Source: Daphnia carinata (Eukaryota > Arthropoda > Branchiopoda > Diplostraca > Daphniidae). Taken from it: 64,000 nt of DNA. The stretch spans positions 13,114,638 to 13,178,637 of the forward strand of contig NC_081331.1 of assembly GCF_022539665.2 (NCBI RefSeq). Direction: 5' to 3'. The notes beneath the pieces are model-generated. The model saw only the letters and a program-made list of their open reading frames with translations. It did not search any database and was not told the DNA's origin. Shown here piece by piece: positions 40,301 to 50,400 of the stretch. Each line of letters begins with the position of its first letter. The stretch's first letter is position 1. The position numbers were made by a program, and so were the translations under genes.

Positions 40301-41929
40301 GAGAGTCTGGTGAATTTTTCTGGCTGTCGAGCGATAAATTATTTCGCACACTTGTCATCATTAGCATTCGGCGGTGCTGGGCGGATGATGAAACAGTTTC
40401 ACTGCCGTAATTCCAGCGAGACGTTGACGAAGCCGCAGGTAATTTCGTCCATTCACTCAATCGTTTCAACTGCCGAAACGATTCGGATAAGACTCTCGGC
40501 TTGCTTTTGCATTCTTGATCAACTGGCGACTGATTAAAGTGGATCTCTGCATCCGAACCGTACGTGTTTCTATCAGTTTCCTGTCAATAGCACAACGTTT
40601 TCCTTTATATAGAATTTGACAAAAGAAAACAGCTGTAAAACATTTCCAAAAAAAAAGAATTGAACTTGTAAGGCTGAATTGTAATTCTGAAGAGGAACGT
40701 CCACACTAAGTTTATGGTAAAATCGATGGCACAGCAAACGACTAGGATTCTCTAAAACATGTTTAACGTGAAATAGCCTAGACGTGCCCTACTACGTGTT
40801 TGTCCACGTCAAACGAATAGAAAGATATCCGGCATTCGGAGATTACGTGCAAGAAAACACACTGTAATTTCGTGATGTATGGGCATTTTTAAAGAGATAC
40901 CACGGATTACACAGGTAATCCTTTCGTAATACATGTTCTAGATCCATACTTTTTCCAGTGGCGGCTGCCATTGTATGATTATATAATCTTATATACGAAT
41001 TCAACATTCTTATATTCGCTTGACTATAACTCGCTGTATGAGATTACCTTTCAGTGTGTAAGAAATATAGTAAACCTATATAGCTACAAAAAAAAAAGTT
41101 GTCAAAATAGCCTTATTGTGTTAAGATCATAGGATTACCAAGCGCAATAAGACCTCGTTCTCAGAACACTCTACGTACAAGGGAAGGACTTAAATGATGA
41201 AGATATAATGAAGCAGATGGTTTGTCGTTTCAGACATCGTTCGTGAATTGTTCTTGATTTTGACGAGAAGAGTAAGGATATATTTTTACATATAATTAAT
41301 CCAACATTCGGCTTTCTACTTTAATTATCTACCATTTTATTAATTTAAAAGTTGATTTTTGGGTAATCAATCGTATGCAAGTTTCCTTTTTTAAATTTCC
41401 TTCCTCTGCTTGAATCCCAGAATTTCAATGATTATCGTTAAATGTTTGAGCTCCTTTACATAGGGGGACCGACATTTGACAACTTATTCCAAGAGGAATA
41501 CATTGAAAAACGTTTGTATACCGTCAATGAACACCGAGAGAAGTGCAGGATTTTCAGTATGACCTTCTTTGATGTCTACTTCACGTGATATCAAAAACAT
41601 TTTACATCTATTTGCTGTTGTTGGAAGAAAAAACTTAAAAAACTTTAACTGCTTTAAGGCTTCCGCAATAAACATACAGCTATGAAGCTTAAAAGGGATT
41701 CTTGTAGATAAGTGAAAGACGTCGAATATTGGCTTACTTTGTTAATAGCGGATGTTTCCAGAGAGACAGGAGTGTGGGGCAAGGAAGCAGATCCATGTAA
41801 TTTTTCGTAATTTTTCAGCCGGTTAAGTGAGTTAGGCCTAGATCGGCAGACGTAGTTGCAGCCATCGCTTAATTTCAACGTCAATTTGCTTTTTCGGGAC
41901 TTGAGAGAAGTCGTTACATCGTCCCCCAT
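1..41929 (-). CDS. RAP1GAP: Rap1 GTPase-activating protein (RAP1GAP/RapGAP1), 3' end outside window
   Basis: Stimulates GTP hydrolysis by the small GTPase Rap1, damping integrin, adhesion and neuronal signalling. Core exons in transcript order: 19777-19675, 19052-18960, 11512-11285, 10659-10513, 4673-4491, 1813-1575, 770-619, 495-1 (runs off the edge). Splice phases agree throughout. Exon 19052 carries a GoLoco motif ([12 protein letters not shown]), which in this family binds G-alpha-i/o. Exons 11512 and 10659 give the family segment ending [14 protein letters not shown]. The catalytic RapGAP domain follows: NHFKFG and FGQT in exon 1813, [18 protein letters not shown] in exon 770, then [12 protein letters not shown]; the N after the last junction aligns with the catalytic asparagine thumb. 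Exon 495-1 continues [20 protein letters not shown], as in vertebrate RAP1GAP/RAP1GAP2. Several 5' coding leaders are listed separately; the longest begins at 41929. The identification is firm; which leader is used when is inferred. Confidence 0.93.
4491..4673 (-). CDS. RAP1GAP: RAP1GAP exon: N-terminal lobe of the GAP module
   Basis: This 183-nt phase 0/0 exon starts [10 protein letters not shown] after a tttgcag acceptor. It continues [11 protein letters not shown] and LHEVVPA, and ends HRMAK before gtatgg. It matches the beta-rich dimerisation lobe that precedes the catalytic lobe in RAP1GAP (family pattern: LG.L.LS.K.E ... R..EGT.HE.VP). It joins [16 protein letters not shown] of the 10659 exon without a frame shift. 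A 2.7-kb intron separates it from the next exon and a 5.8-kb intron from the previous one. Confidence 0.93.
10513..11512 (-). CDS. RAP1GAP: RAP1GAP exons: linker and GGYW segment
   Basis: Two exons. Exon 11512-11285 (228 nt, phase 0/0) encodes a low-complexity Ser/Gly/Ala linker ([20 protein letters not shown]) and then [16 protein letters not shown], matching the family block before the GAP module. Exon 10659-10513 (147 nt, phase 0/0) continues [15 protein letters not shown] and ends CYRRFFVGK. In vertebrate RAP1GAP the same blocks read PYP..E...GPFP..LLPQFGGYW and YRRHFLGKEHLNF, so homology is clear across the splice junction. Acceptors are ccag and aacag; donors are gtacga and gtgagt. The linker is variable in this family. 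Confidence 0.9.
13391..13625. repeat. CA/GT microsatellite cluster
   Basis: A perfect (CA) tract at about 13392-13414 is followed by several CA-rich tracts to 13610 (imperfect cacacaca runs). It lies in the RAP1GAP intron between exons 11512 and 18960. Confidence 0.85.
15445..15561 (-). CDS. Candidate RAP1GAP cassette exon
   Basis: A GC-rich island in a poly-A/T-rich intron. After a T-rich tract ending in tttcag it reads [20 protein letters not shown] for 39 codons to LRYQLRC, followed by a gtgaat donor. The length is an exact multiple of three, and the surrounding intron (18959-11513) is phase 0/0, so inclusion between the GoLoco exon and the linker exon would preserve frame. No homologue is recognised. 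It could be a skipped exon, a regulatory element or chance. Confidence 0.3.
17921..18385. promoter_or_regulatory. Cluster of four CTCF-like AGATGGC motifs
   Basis: TTAGATGGCGC at 17921, TTTAGATGGCG at 17961, CGCTAGATGGCG at 18328 and CCGCTAGATGGCAGC at 18371, all in the same orientation within 465 nt. They match the core of the arthropod CTCF motif (AG(A/G)(G/T)GGCGC). They lie just downstream of the GoLoco exon, in the RAP1GAP intron. CTCF binding is inferred from the motif only. Confidence 0.45.
18960..19777 (-). CDS. RAP1GAP: RAP1GAP common exons with GoLoco motif
   Basis: Exon 19777-19675 (103 nt) begins with one base that completes a split codon, then reads [15 protein letters not shown] and ends SRDNSK before gtacg. 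Exon 19052-18960 (93 nt, phase 0/0) reads [20 protein letters not shown] and then [11 protein letters not shown]. The latter is a GoLoco/GPR motif: vertebrate RAP1GAP has the same DLxExxEKMQGSRxDxQRC core. In other proteins the Arg of the D/E-Q-R triad contacts the Gi-alpha nucleotide pocket, and D-x-Q-R is intact here. Exon 19777 is the convergence point for the upstream leaders; it also holds an in-frame ATG (19761) that could itself start a short isoform. Confidence 0.9.
20584..20602. repeat. Poly(G) run, about 19 nt
   Basis: An uninterrupted G run; C runs of 10 or so follow at 20691 and 20731. Together they could form G-quadruplex or triplex structures. Long G runs are also prone to sequencing length error. 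Confidence 0.85.
24141..24168. repeat. Poly(A) run, 28 nt
   Basis: Among the longest single-base runs in the window; one of many A or T runs in the first 38 kb (the T counterpart at 25471-25495 is 25 nt). No upstream coding fragment or target-site duplication marks it as a retrocopy tail. Confidence 0.9.
24593..24617. repeat. (TG)n microsatellite
   Basis: About 12 uninterrupted TG units in the large RAP1GAP intron. Confidence 0.9.
26436..26489 (-). CDS. Possible 54-nt cassette exon
   Basis: Between a cgtgcag acceptor and a gtacaa donor lies 54 nt with no stop in two frames. In the phase demanded by the RAP1GAP leaders (phase 2 in and out) it reads [17 protein letters not shown], so a leader could splice through it to exon 19777. 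The other open frame reads [18 protein letters not shown]. No homology is recognised. Support is splice-site and phase consistency only. Confidence 0.18.
27189..27202. repeat. (GC)n alternating tract
   Basis: Seven GC units, an alternating purine-pyrimidine tract that can adopt Z-DNA. A second such tract of the same type lies at 29356-29372. Confidence 0.85.
27435..27460. repeat. (CT)n tract
   Basis: About 12 CT units in the RAP1GAP intron. (CT)n/(GA)n tracts can bind GAGA-type factors in arthropods; here that is only a possibility. Confidence 0.85.
28976..29151 (-). CDS. Candidate alternative RAP1GAP first coding exon (29 kb)
   Basis: An ATG at 29151, preceded by an in-frame TAG three codons upstream, starts a 176-nt open segment: [17 protein letters not shown], a Ser run of seven, then [15 protein letters not shown] plus GG before a consensus gtaagt. 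GG joins G of exon 19777 to make Gly and continues RSGSTMEDP. The segment is distinctly GC-rich against poly-A/poly-T flanks and has a protein-like sequence, so it is the most convincing of the short leaders. No domain is recognised. Confidence 0.5.
36427..36482 (-). CDS. Candidate alternative RAP1GAP first coding exon (36.4 kb)
   Basis: An ATG at 36482 opens [18 protein letters not shown] plus CT, followed by a strong gtacgt donor. CT joins the first base of exon 19777 to give Leu and stays in frame with [11 protein letters not shown]-rich tract ending ttcacag lies 22 nt upstream, and an in-frame TGA sits immediately after that acceptor, so if spliced in, the upstream part must be untranslated. 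I infer an alternative start exon. The only support is phase, splice signals and codon-like composition in an otherwise AT-rich intron. Confidence 0.4.
37363..37493 (-). CDS. Possible further RAP1GAP leader exon (37.4 kb)
   Basis: A GC-rich patch between AT-rich flanks. On the minus strand an ATG at 37493 opens [18 protein letters not shown] and continues for 43 codons to a CG/gtggcg junction, again phase 2 and compatible with exon 19777. The donor is weak, and a competing gtaact donor inside would be phase 0 and incompatible. About 95 nt upstream lies a TCAGTT arthropod-type initiator on the minus strand. On the plus strand the same patch has TATATAAG at 37277 and a 79-codon ORF, so the transcribed strand is uncertain. 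Confidence 0.25.
39743..41929 (-). CDS. RAP1GAP: RAP1GAP long N-terminal leader, three exons
   Basis: Exon 41929-41738 (192 nt) starts at an ATG and reads [20 protein letters not shown], ending ETSAINK before gtaagc. Exon 40580-40216 (365 nt) starts [16 protein letters not shown] after tgacag and ends SDPGG plus CT before gtaagt. Exon 39949-39743 (207 nt) starts with G, reads [18 protein letters not shown] and ends HSSSHLE plus TC before gtaagt. Phases 0, 2 and 2 agree at every junction and all three are open. The sequence is polar, Ser/Asn-rich and without a recognised domain. Its phase-2 end fits RAP1GAP exon 19777 and no other downstream minus-strand exon was found, so I infer it is the long RAP1GAP N-terminus, about 20 kb upstream of the core. 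A tattgtag acceptor just before the ATG hints at a noncoding 5' exon. Confidence 0.6.
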
Positions 41930-44485
41930 GTCGGGAAAAACACTACAATAGCAGGTAACCGTATATTTGTCGTTACACTAGATATACATACTTTATGGCT
42001 GTGCGCCTGGCTCACATGTGTAACATCGTCATCAGGCAACAACCTAAGGTAGTCTATATTCCCATTATTTACCTATGCATACAAACATATGCTTTTTGCA
42101 GCTGGTTAATCGTATGTATGTTCTAGATGCATGACTGATGTGGTCAAACCTTCTGAAGGTTTAAACCCGCCCTTATTAGTTTTTGAAAAGTCCTGATGAA
42201 ACGTAAGCAAAAGTGCGTCAAACTGTCACGAGACGTTTTCCTTTTATTTTATTTGTTCTTTGCTATCTTATTCTTTATTCTGCATGGCAATTTATTAGTT
42301 TTTGCACTTGGGAGATATGCAACTATATGTAACAGAAAATGCTTTTTGCGAAGTCGGGTTTGCACTTGTCTAACACTGAATAGTTGATGTTCAAGAGTCA
42401 TGTAAATAACAGGCATAAGCAATGCATGTGATAAACTATTTAGCCTACATGCACAGCATTTCCAAAAGGCGCCGGAAAATTTAAACATTCTTTTTTTTTT
42501 TGTTCAGCGTACAATAATATGTTGTTCAAGGAGGGTTTACTGTCAAATAGATTAACCTAAATGCTCGGATGACAATTGAATTGATCTTACCTTACAGCCA
42601 GCAATAAGAACATGCAACTAATTCCTAATGGAAGGGAACACTGGAAGCAACACCAGTATTTGGATACATGATATCTTTACGTGTTGTTATAACTTAGGCA
42701 ATGCGATATATGGGAGAGCGCAAGTGCAATCCTTGTCTAATTTACAGAACCAAATTTCTTTACAGAGCTTATCAGCGGATGCGGTCGCCCTTTTCCATCG
42801 CTAATCGAAAAATTTTACTGCATTTAGCAACGTGAAATTGACTACTGTTCGGTATTTAATTATACCCCCTTTTGATGTCCCGATTATACTTTACCCCCCT
42901 TGGAGGAAGAGCTTATTAGCCTTGTATTTTCATTTTTGAATAAGATCTATGTTAAGCTGACTGAGTTTCCATTCCGATTTTTCATCCCCGTCAACATCCG
43001 ATTTCCGTTACAACATTCCCACGATAGGGTTAACCGCATAGAATTTTTCGTCAAATAGAAATTCATGGAAATTCGACGGTTTCCTATTTCCGCATTGCAT
43101 CATACAAAGTTTTAAATAATGTATTCATGCACAGTACGTGAAATATTCGCTAAGCGACAAAACATCTTACGATCAATCATTTTCATTTATTCTGCATCGC
43201 AAATGATCCAAGAGATTTTTTAATATCACAAAAAAAAACGGAGGTGGGACTATAGCGGTGACAATAACTTGAATCCCAAACGTAGTACGGGATTGAATTT
43301 TTATTTTTATCAGAGTTTATGACAAAACTGAACACGACAAAATTCACATTGGATGAGAAACTCTCTAGCCTATAGCATTCCAAGTGATTCTTGATAGCGT
43401 GTACGAAATTTGCATCTCTGTGTAACAGAAATTATGATGTGGTAGAAGCCGATTAACAAAGTATGAAACGATCTTTCAACCGACAATCCAAATTTAGCCC
43501 GCACTTGCTTTCGACAGCTTTCATATTGAAAGCACAGTTTTAAAAACAAAGATCACTCAATTGTAAAAACTGGAGTTTTGCATTTTATCTCGGCCTTTTG
43601 GTGTTAGGCGACGATGAGTTGCTGGTAATTTTTCAATCTGGCTGAAACAACTTCCTCAGGCACTGTAGCAATTTTTTCCCAATATCAAGAACCAATTTTG
43701 GTCTAAAAGAGGCTCGTACAATTTGCTAGAAATGGAGAAAAGATCACTCCGTGTTGCGCATATTGCTTTTTGTGATGTAATTTTTTCTCGAAGGCATTTT
43801 CATTCATTTTCGGCCTTTATCCAATTGAAGCTCAAAGAGGCTGTTTGTCTTTTAAGTGGCTTGAAAATGAGCGACGGGCTGCCAAAAGAGGATGTCAGTC
43901 AAATGTTCAAAGAGAAGTCATTCGTTGATTCGTTGAGATGCCTTCGCTGCATGTTCTTACTACATTCCTAGTTGCATATAAGATAAGCGTAGATTCTTAG
44001 AGACACTGATTTTTTTCTGTTGACGGCTTTAGTGGTGGGAAAAGATGCGCATGTCCGCAAGAGAATCTTAGAATCCGAGAAAAGAAAGTCTGTTCCTTCA
44101 AAATCTGAACAGTCTCGGTTTAGATTAGACCTAGGTAGATGGTGAGCTGTCAAGAGGTCTGTACATTTCATATTTGAGAGCCATTGCAATCAGTTACTAT
44201 GGTGAGTTTCATTAAATTATGCATGTTCCCCTAATTGTTGTCAAGTCCATGGCTGCATTGTATTTTTGGAAAATCAAGATTGCTTTTCATTTGAGTGTGC
44301 ATTGAAACTTGCTCGACAACAGTTTTCAAAACCTAATTTAAGAAGTAGTTCGCAAAACGGGTACAATCATTCAATTTTACATAAAGGATATAGCTGTGAA
44401 AAGGTTAACCAAAAACATATGTTTCCGAAGCAATTGAGAAGGAAATCTTAAACTGTAAATATTTACATTTTTGTGGTCAACGCAG
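41930..44485. other. Intergenic region between RAP1GAP and GPCR
   Basis: This region separates two divergent genes and should hold both promoters. Sequence is AT-rich with few homopolymers. A plus-strand ORF at 43723-43971 (reads MSDGLPKEDVSQMFKEKSF in part) has no recognised family or splice support. No repeats of note were seen. Confidence 0.5.
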
Positions 44486-47400
44486 TGGCTCTTGCTGCAT
44501 TTGATGATTTCATCGAGCATCAGCATGGGTACATTTGGCGAATTTGAAATAATTTCTCCAAGTAACGTGACCGAAAACTTGCACGCTGATACTGAATCGA
44601 TACGAAATCCACAAGAATCAAACAAATTGCCTGGCGAATTTATTGTTCCCGATATATCAAAAGAACAAATATTGTTCAAAAGGAAAACCGAATCCATCAA
44701 AAGAGGTCATAACGCAACGGACAATAACAACTTTTGCCGTGCTCCGGACGGACGCTATCTGCCCGTCGACATCTTCGCATTGGATACTTGCGCCCGTTGC
44801 TATCAATACATCCCGGACAACCCAACTTTTTTCCGCCAAAACAGCAAGTGGAACCACACAATAGTCGCGATGCGGAGTCTGCTAATAGAAACTGACATGT
44901 GGTTCAATGTTACGTTTCTGACTCATGATGTCCTTAATGAAACAGTAAGTTCCTTTTTTTTTTTCAATTTGACTCGCATTCTTTATGAAAATAAGTTGCG
45001 CTAAAGGGCTTTAATGTTGTCTATCCCTGTCGTGAATTCGAAAAAGAGGAAGGTTGGAACCACCTTTCTGAGCAAGAGTAAAAATCTAATAAATTACGGA
45101 GTAGTTTTCCTAGAAGTAAAAGCAAGAAAAATAGGCTAACTTTTCCTCATTTTTCTTCATGTTCGTTTTGGTCAAGAGTTATACGCCGCACAACAAAGTT
45201 TTCACAGTGAAACGATTTATTTATCTAATTCCCAACATTCGAAAAAAAAGGGCCGTTTACGTTTGACACTAACACTAAAACAAGTTTAAAAGACATCATT
45301 TAAAAAACGTCGGGTGGTTGACTTGACGGAAATTTGGAACACTGAAACAAATCCGTAGGGATCGTAAAATATGGGATGTCATTGTCAAAACATTTCCTTG
45401 AATTGCCAAAAGAAATAAGTCTTTGCTATACCTTGCCAAAACGGAAGGATATCGGGTAAACGTTGAAGATACTGTCTGATAGCGCACAAACACGAACGGC
45501 TTCTTTTACCGTATAAGAATAAGTTTTGTTACACACGTTACGCAAAAAATCGTCCATTTTTTGTTTTTGAAGAAGGGAAAGGATTTTTCGTACACTTAGG
45601 TGAATCGGCTTTGGCTTCCAAAACATAAAGAAAATTGCCTTATGAATTCGTTGATAAGATTACATTGTAAGCTCGGCATCAGAAAAAAAGAAGAAGTAAA
45701 GTGGGGAAATTTCGAAAAAAAAAAAAAATTAAATGTGATACAGTCTGGGGAACCGTTCCGGAAATAAGACAGCTTTTGCCAAAGATTCCGACCATCTCTA
45801 GGTCTCTTTTCTTGGCGAATGCAACATCCCAAGAGATGGTGATCTATCTCATTTAAACCACCCAACGACCTACTTCCCATTTTGTAACATTCGTTTATAT
45901 TTGTCTCAACAGCAAAAGAACTAGTACTTCTATCCCAAGCATTGTTGCTGTATTCCACAAGATACAATCGGTCAGAAACTTTTGCGGAAAATGAAAGAGT
46001 TCCAACACGGGAATAACAAAAAGAAACGCATCCATTTAACTGCGTAGCTTCCATTGGATTTTTCATACTATTGCCCATGATTTCCGATGAAAAGGCTAAG
46101 GCGTACATTATCCATAAGTGCACGTTTTCAATCGTAAATAATACAATGTTAACCACTTCAGTTCTCCGGGAACTTCACCACTGGTTTTCTGAGATTCCAC
46201 TAGACTAATGCAAGTGCTGCTTGCCTTTTTCCGTTTCTGTCGAACAATGATAAAAGTGTTTTCCTCTTTGTGCAAAGGGCGTCAAATAATCGTATCATCC
46301 TGAGAGAAAAGATTCAAAAAACGTATTCCAAAAAAAACGCGAAGGGCCGAAAATGTTAGATAAATACGACATTGGTGCACATTGTATTCGAATAACATAT
46401 ACAAAATGGCTGTGTCCCGATTTGAAGCTAAATCTGTCGCCTTGTAGAGATATATAGACTATATATATCTTTCACCTTGGCAATGCTCCTGATGTACGAA
46501 GGGCTACATTAATTGAGGAGACTGTTTAGCGCCACGGAAAAGCTATTTGAGTGGAAAATAGGCATAAATCACTGCAGAGAAAAACAAAACAATAGGGTGT
46601 ACGATTTGGCCCAACACAAATGGTGTATTAGCCATAGTTACCATTGAATTATAGTTTTCTAAATATTTTGTGGTAACGATTGTCAATTTCCAGACGGCCG
46701 CCAATGAGAAAGACACCGGGAGCATACTTTTCCAGACTTTTGTTGATTTTAAATCGCAAGAGAAATGGAGATCTTGCTGTAGGGCTGCGGTCGATTGCTG
46801 TCAACATATGCTCGGATCTATGCAACCGAACGATCGTCAGTACAACAGTAACATCTTAGATTATGACGATGAAGGAGAAAATGCTTTCCGCACTCAACCC
46901 ATCATGAAGTCAGCCCCAACTTCAAATTTTTGCCCACCTACGTGGGACGGCTGGACATGTTGGGAAAAAACTATTCCTAATCGAGTCGCCGTATCTGTGT
47001 GTCCCAGCTACATCTACTTCGAGACAGAACCACCCGCTTGTTCACGTAAGTAAATCTATAATGAAATGCATGAAAACGTAATACGAAACTAAAATTAAGG
47101 CTCTCAGCTCAGATTATTGTGGAAGAGGATTTGTGATAGGTTGGACAATGACCGATTGTTGCAGAAGACAGATGTTCCTTTACGCTTAATAGTGTACTTA
47201 TAGTTTTGCCTTAACGTTTTGGGATAGTCGCGCTTTATGAACCCTGGTTAAACAAATGGCTACATTTTGTGCGATCCATTTGCTATGACTTCCTCATGCG
47301 CTGTGCAACTTAAATCAAAGCTGATTATCGTTTTATGCCATTGAGAGCCACGTATGAATTGGGCAAAGCTGTTCGACGGATGCTATTGTCATTTATAGGA

Positions 47401-50400
47401 CAACTGGGACTCGATAAAACCATTTGTTAAAGGAAACGATCGTTGCAACAGCACTCGCGTATAATAGTCCCTTTCTTCACTAATCTAGAAGCTATTAAGT
47501 CTACATCATTCCGTGGTCATTTTCTAGTACATCTAAGTTGATCGATGGAAGAAAGACGCAGCGTACTGCAACGCGTACATTCCTATTGCATTTCCACCTA
47601 GAACATGCTCACTGTATTCAAGTATACGAAAAAGAACAAAACGAATACAAAAGTAGAGTGGACCCCCCTACATGTCTAGGGAAAAGGATGACGCAACCAA
47701 ACTGAGAAAGTTACTTGGAAAACTTGAAGGGACAATAAAGAGGAGTAGCTGACTATTCTTGAATACCAAGTACTCCCTATAGGACATAGTTCCATGCTTT
47801 TGCTACTATATACGCAAAACTGAAATTTAAACTAAATTTCATTTTTACTTCCTTTGTGTTCATTTTGAAAAAGACAAAATTGCCTTTTAAATAGTTTGTG
47901 AATTCTTCTCCGGCTACTTATTTTAATTCCAAGTTGAATTGAAATCCAATGAAATATTCAATAAAAACCCGAAAATATTAGTCAGTAATATTTGGACGGA
48001 ATGCAATGTCTTTCTCTTTATAACAGAAAATAAATGTTTATTAGATTATGCCGAGAAGATGTGTACTTCTGATGGCACATGGTATCGCCGAGGAGATGCA
48101 GGTTCCGCAACAGAAAAGACCAACTACAGCCCGTGTAGTCCTGTGGGTGCTCTGAGGCAGCGAACTAATGTTCATTTAATCGCTTACACCGTCTCCGTTG
48201 CGATGCTTCTTCCAACCCTTTTCATTTTCTATTCATACAAGTATTTGGAATTTTATAATTGATATACTATTGCCACGCTATTTATTGCATACATTTCGAC
48301 GACATGAAAACAACAGGCAATTAAATGTGTATCGTATCCGGTTACACAAAAACATGTTCATGTCAATTTTGCTGAACTCGATACTCGTCATCGTTTTCAA
48401 AGTGTTCACTATTCTACCAAAATTGACGAATACCTCTGTCAAAGAGTCCTACGTGGATGAGGTATTGTGCAACATATTTTTTAGATATGCGATGAATGAA
48501 TGAATAATAATTGTGTTGGTGTTTTTATACAGAACGCTGTGTTGTGTCGTTTGGCGTTGGTCACGTTGAAGTATTTGCGTCTGACTAATTACATGTGGAT
48601 GTGAGTATGCCGATGGAATTAGGAAATAACAACATTTCAGATTCTAATGACCCTTTTACCAAACTTTATTAGGTTTTGTGAGGGCTTCTACCTGCACCGT
48701 TTAATCACGGCTGCCTTTGCTGAAGAAAGCAGTTTTTCAGTATTTTACTTCATCGGTTGGGGTAACTGCTTTATAAGCCACAGCATTAATTACTTTCATT
48801 AATTATTATTTGTTTTTCCAGTGCTGCCGCTCATTCCTACAGGAATCTACGCATTCATTCGATTTATCTGGTATGTTCACAAAACACATTAATGAAAGGA
48901 CTTTATTTATCATGGACTATTCCTTTATTATATCTTTTTTCATCATGTAAGGTACGATGTTCGCTGTTGGATAGAACCAATTGAAGCCTGGGAATGGGTG
49001 CTGAATGCACCTTGTCTACTTTCGCTAGTGGTAGGTGTTCCTCAGTATCTACTCATTTTAGATTAGTGGGATGAAAGCCTTCACTTGTATTTAGATGAAT
49101 CTCGTCTTCTTGATTAATATTATTCGTATACTGGTAATGAAATTGCGCTCGACGAGTATCAATGAACCCAGTCAATTCAGGTCGGTTTTCAAAAATAAAA
49201 ATTTAAATGATAATTGTTTACTCTTGCCTTATGTGTCCTATTGACTTCTATATTCAGGAAAGCAGTCCGTGCTACCCTCATCTTGTTTCCGCTGGTAATT
49301 TGTGGGTTATCAATTGAACATTTAATTTTTTACGTTAATTAGATAATAAGTTAATTCAACGAAAGTCTAACAGGGTGTTTATTTTCGTGCACACAGTTTG
49401 GTCTGCACTTTGTCGTGACCATCTATCGGCCACCTAAGGGCGGATGCGATTGGATCGATTTTTATCACTACGCCAACGCTTTACTTGACGGGCTTCAAGG
49501 TTGTTTGGTCGCTATAATATTCTGCTACGGCAATGGCGAGGTAATTAAACTCTTTAACACAAACGTATAAAAATTTATACCATCAACGAAAATTGTACCG
49601 ACCTTTAGTCCCTTGCCGAAAGGGATTGATCAAACCGCAGAAAGCGGTGCAGAGTTTTTTTTCTGCGTAACCACTTTGAATTCAAATAATTCAATAAATG
49701 TAAGCCTCACATAAAAATGAAGCCAATTTTCGTGATCTTCGTTTAATTTTAAATCTAAACCATGCATAAGATGTTAAAGATTAAGATTTTAGCTAAAGTC
49801 TAAATAGCCTCAGTTTTAAGCCCGATTTTTTAAGCCCGATTTTTTAAGCCCGACTTTTTTGTTGGGCATTAAATTTTGACTTAAAATTCCACAAAACATA
49901 GCTACTATAACCAAAATGAAACGCTGATTCCGAATAAAATGTTAGTTTTCTTGTCAATCAAGCGGTTTCAATAAAACAAGGTCCTTTTATCGCAACCACT
50001 TTGAATTTGAGTAACTCACAAACTATTCCCAACCAAAATAAACTTGATTTTCAACATGCTCGTTAAATTTGGAATGCAAATCATGTATTTATTTAACAGC
50101 TATCAAGGTCTTTACAAAAAAAATTGGAAAAGTCGGGCTTATTTTATCGGGCTTATTTTTAAAACCCACTTTTTCGTGAAAAAACCGACTTAATGTTGAT
50201 CTGACATTCAGTTAAATCTGCTACTAGTAAATTTAGATGTGATTAGTTTTTCCGTTAATTATTTAGATTTTAAAAAAGAAATAGAAGCACCGCAATCACT
50301 TTGAATTTGAATAACCCATAAACCGCTGTAAACTGTAAATCCCAAGGAGTGGTGCCTTAATTACGGGAATCATTAATTTCGTTTTGCAGGTTCACTACCT

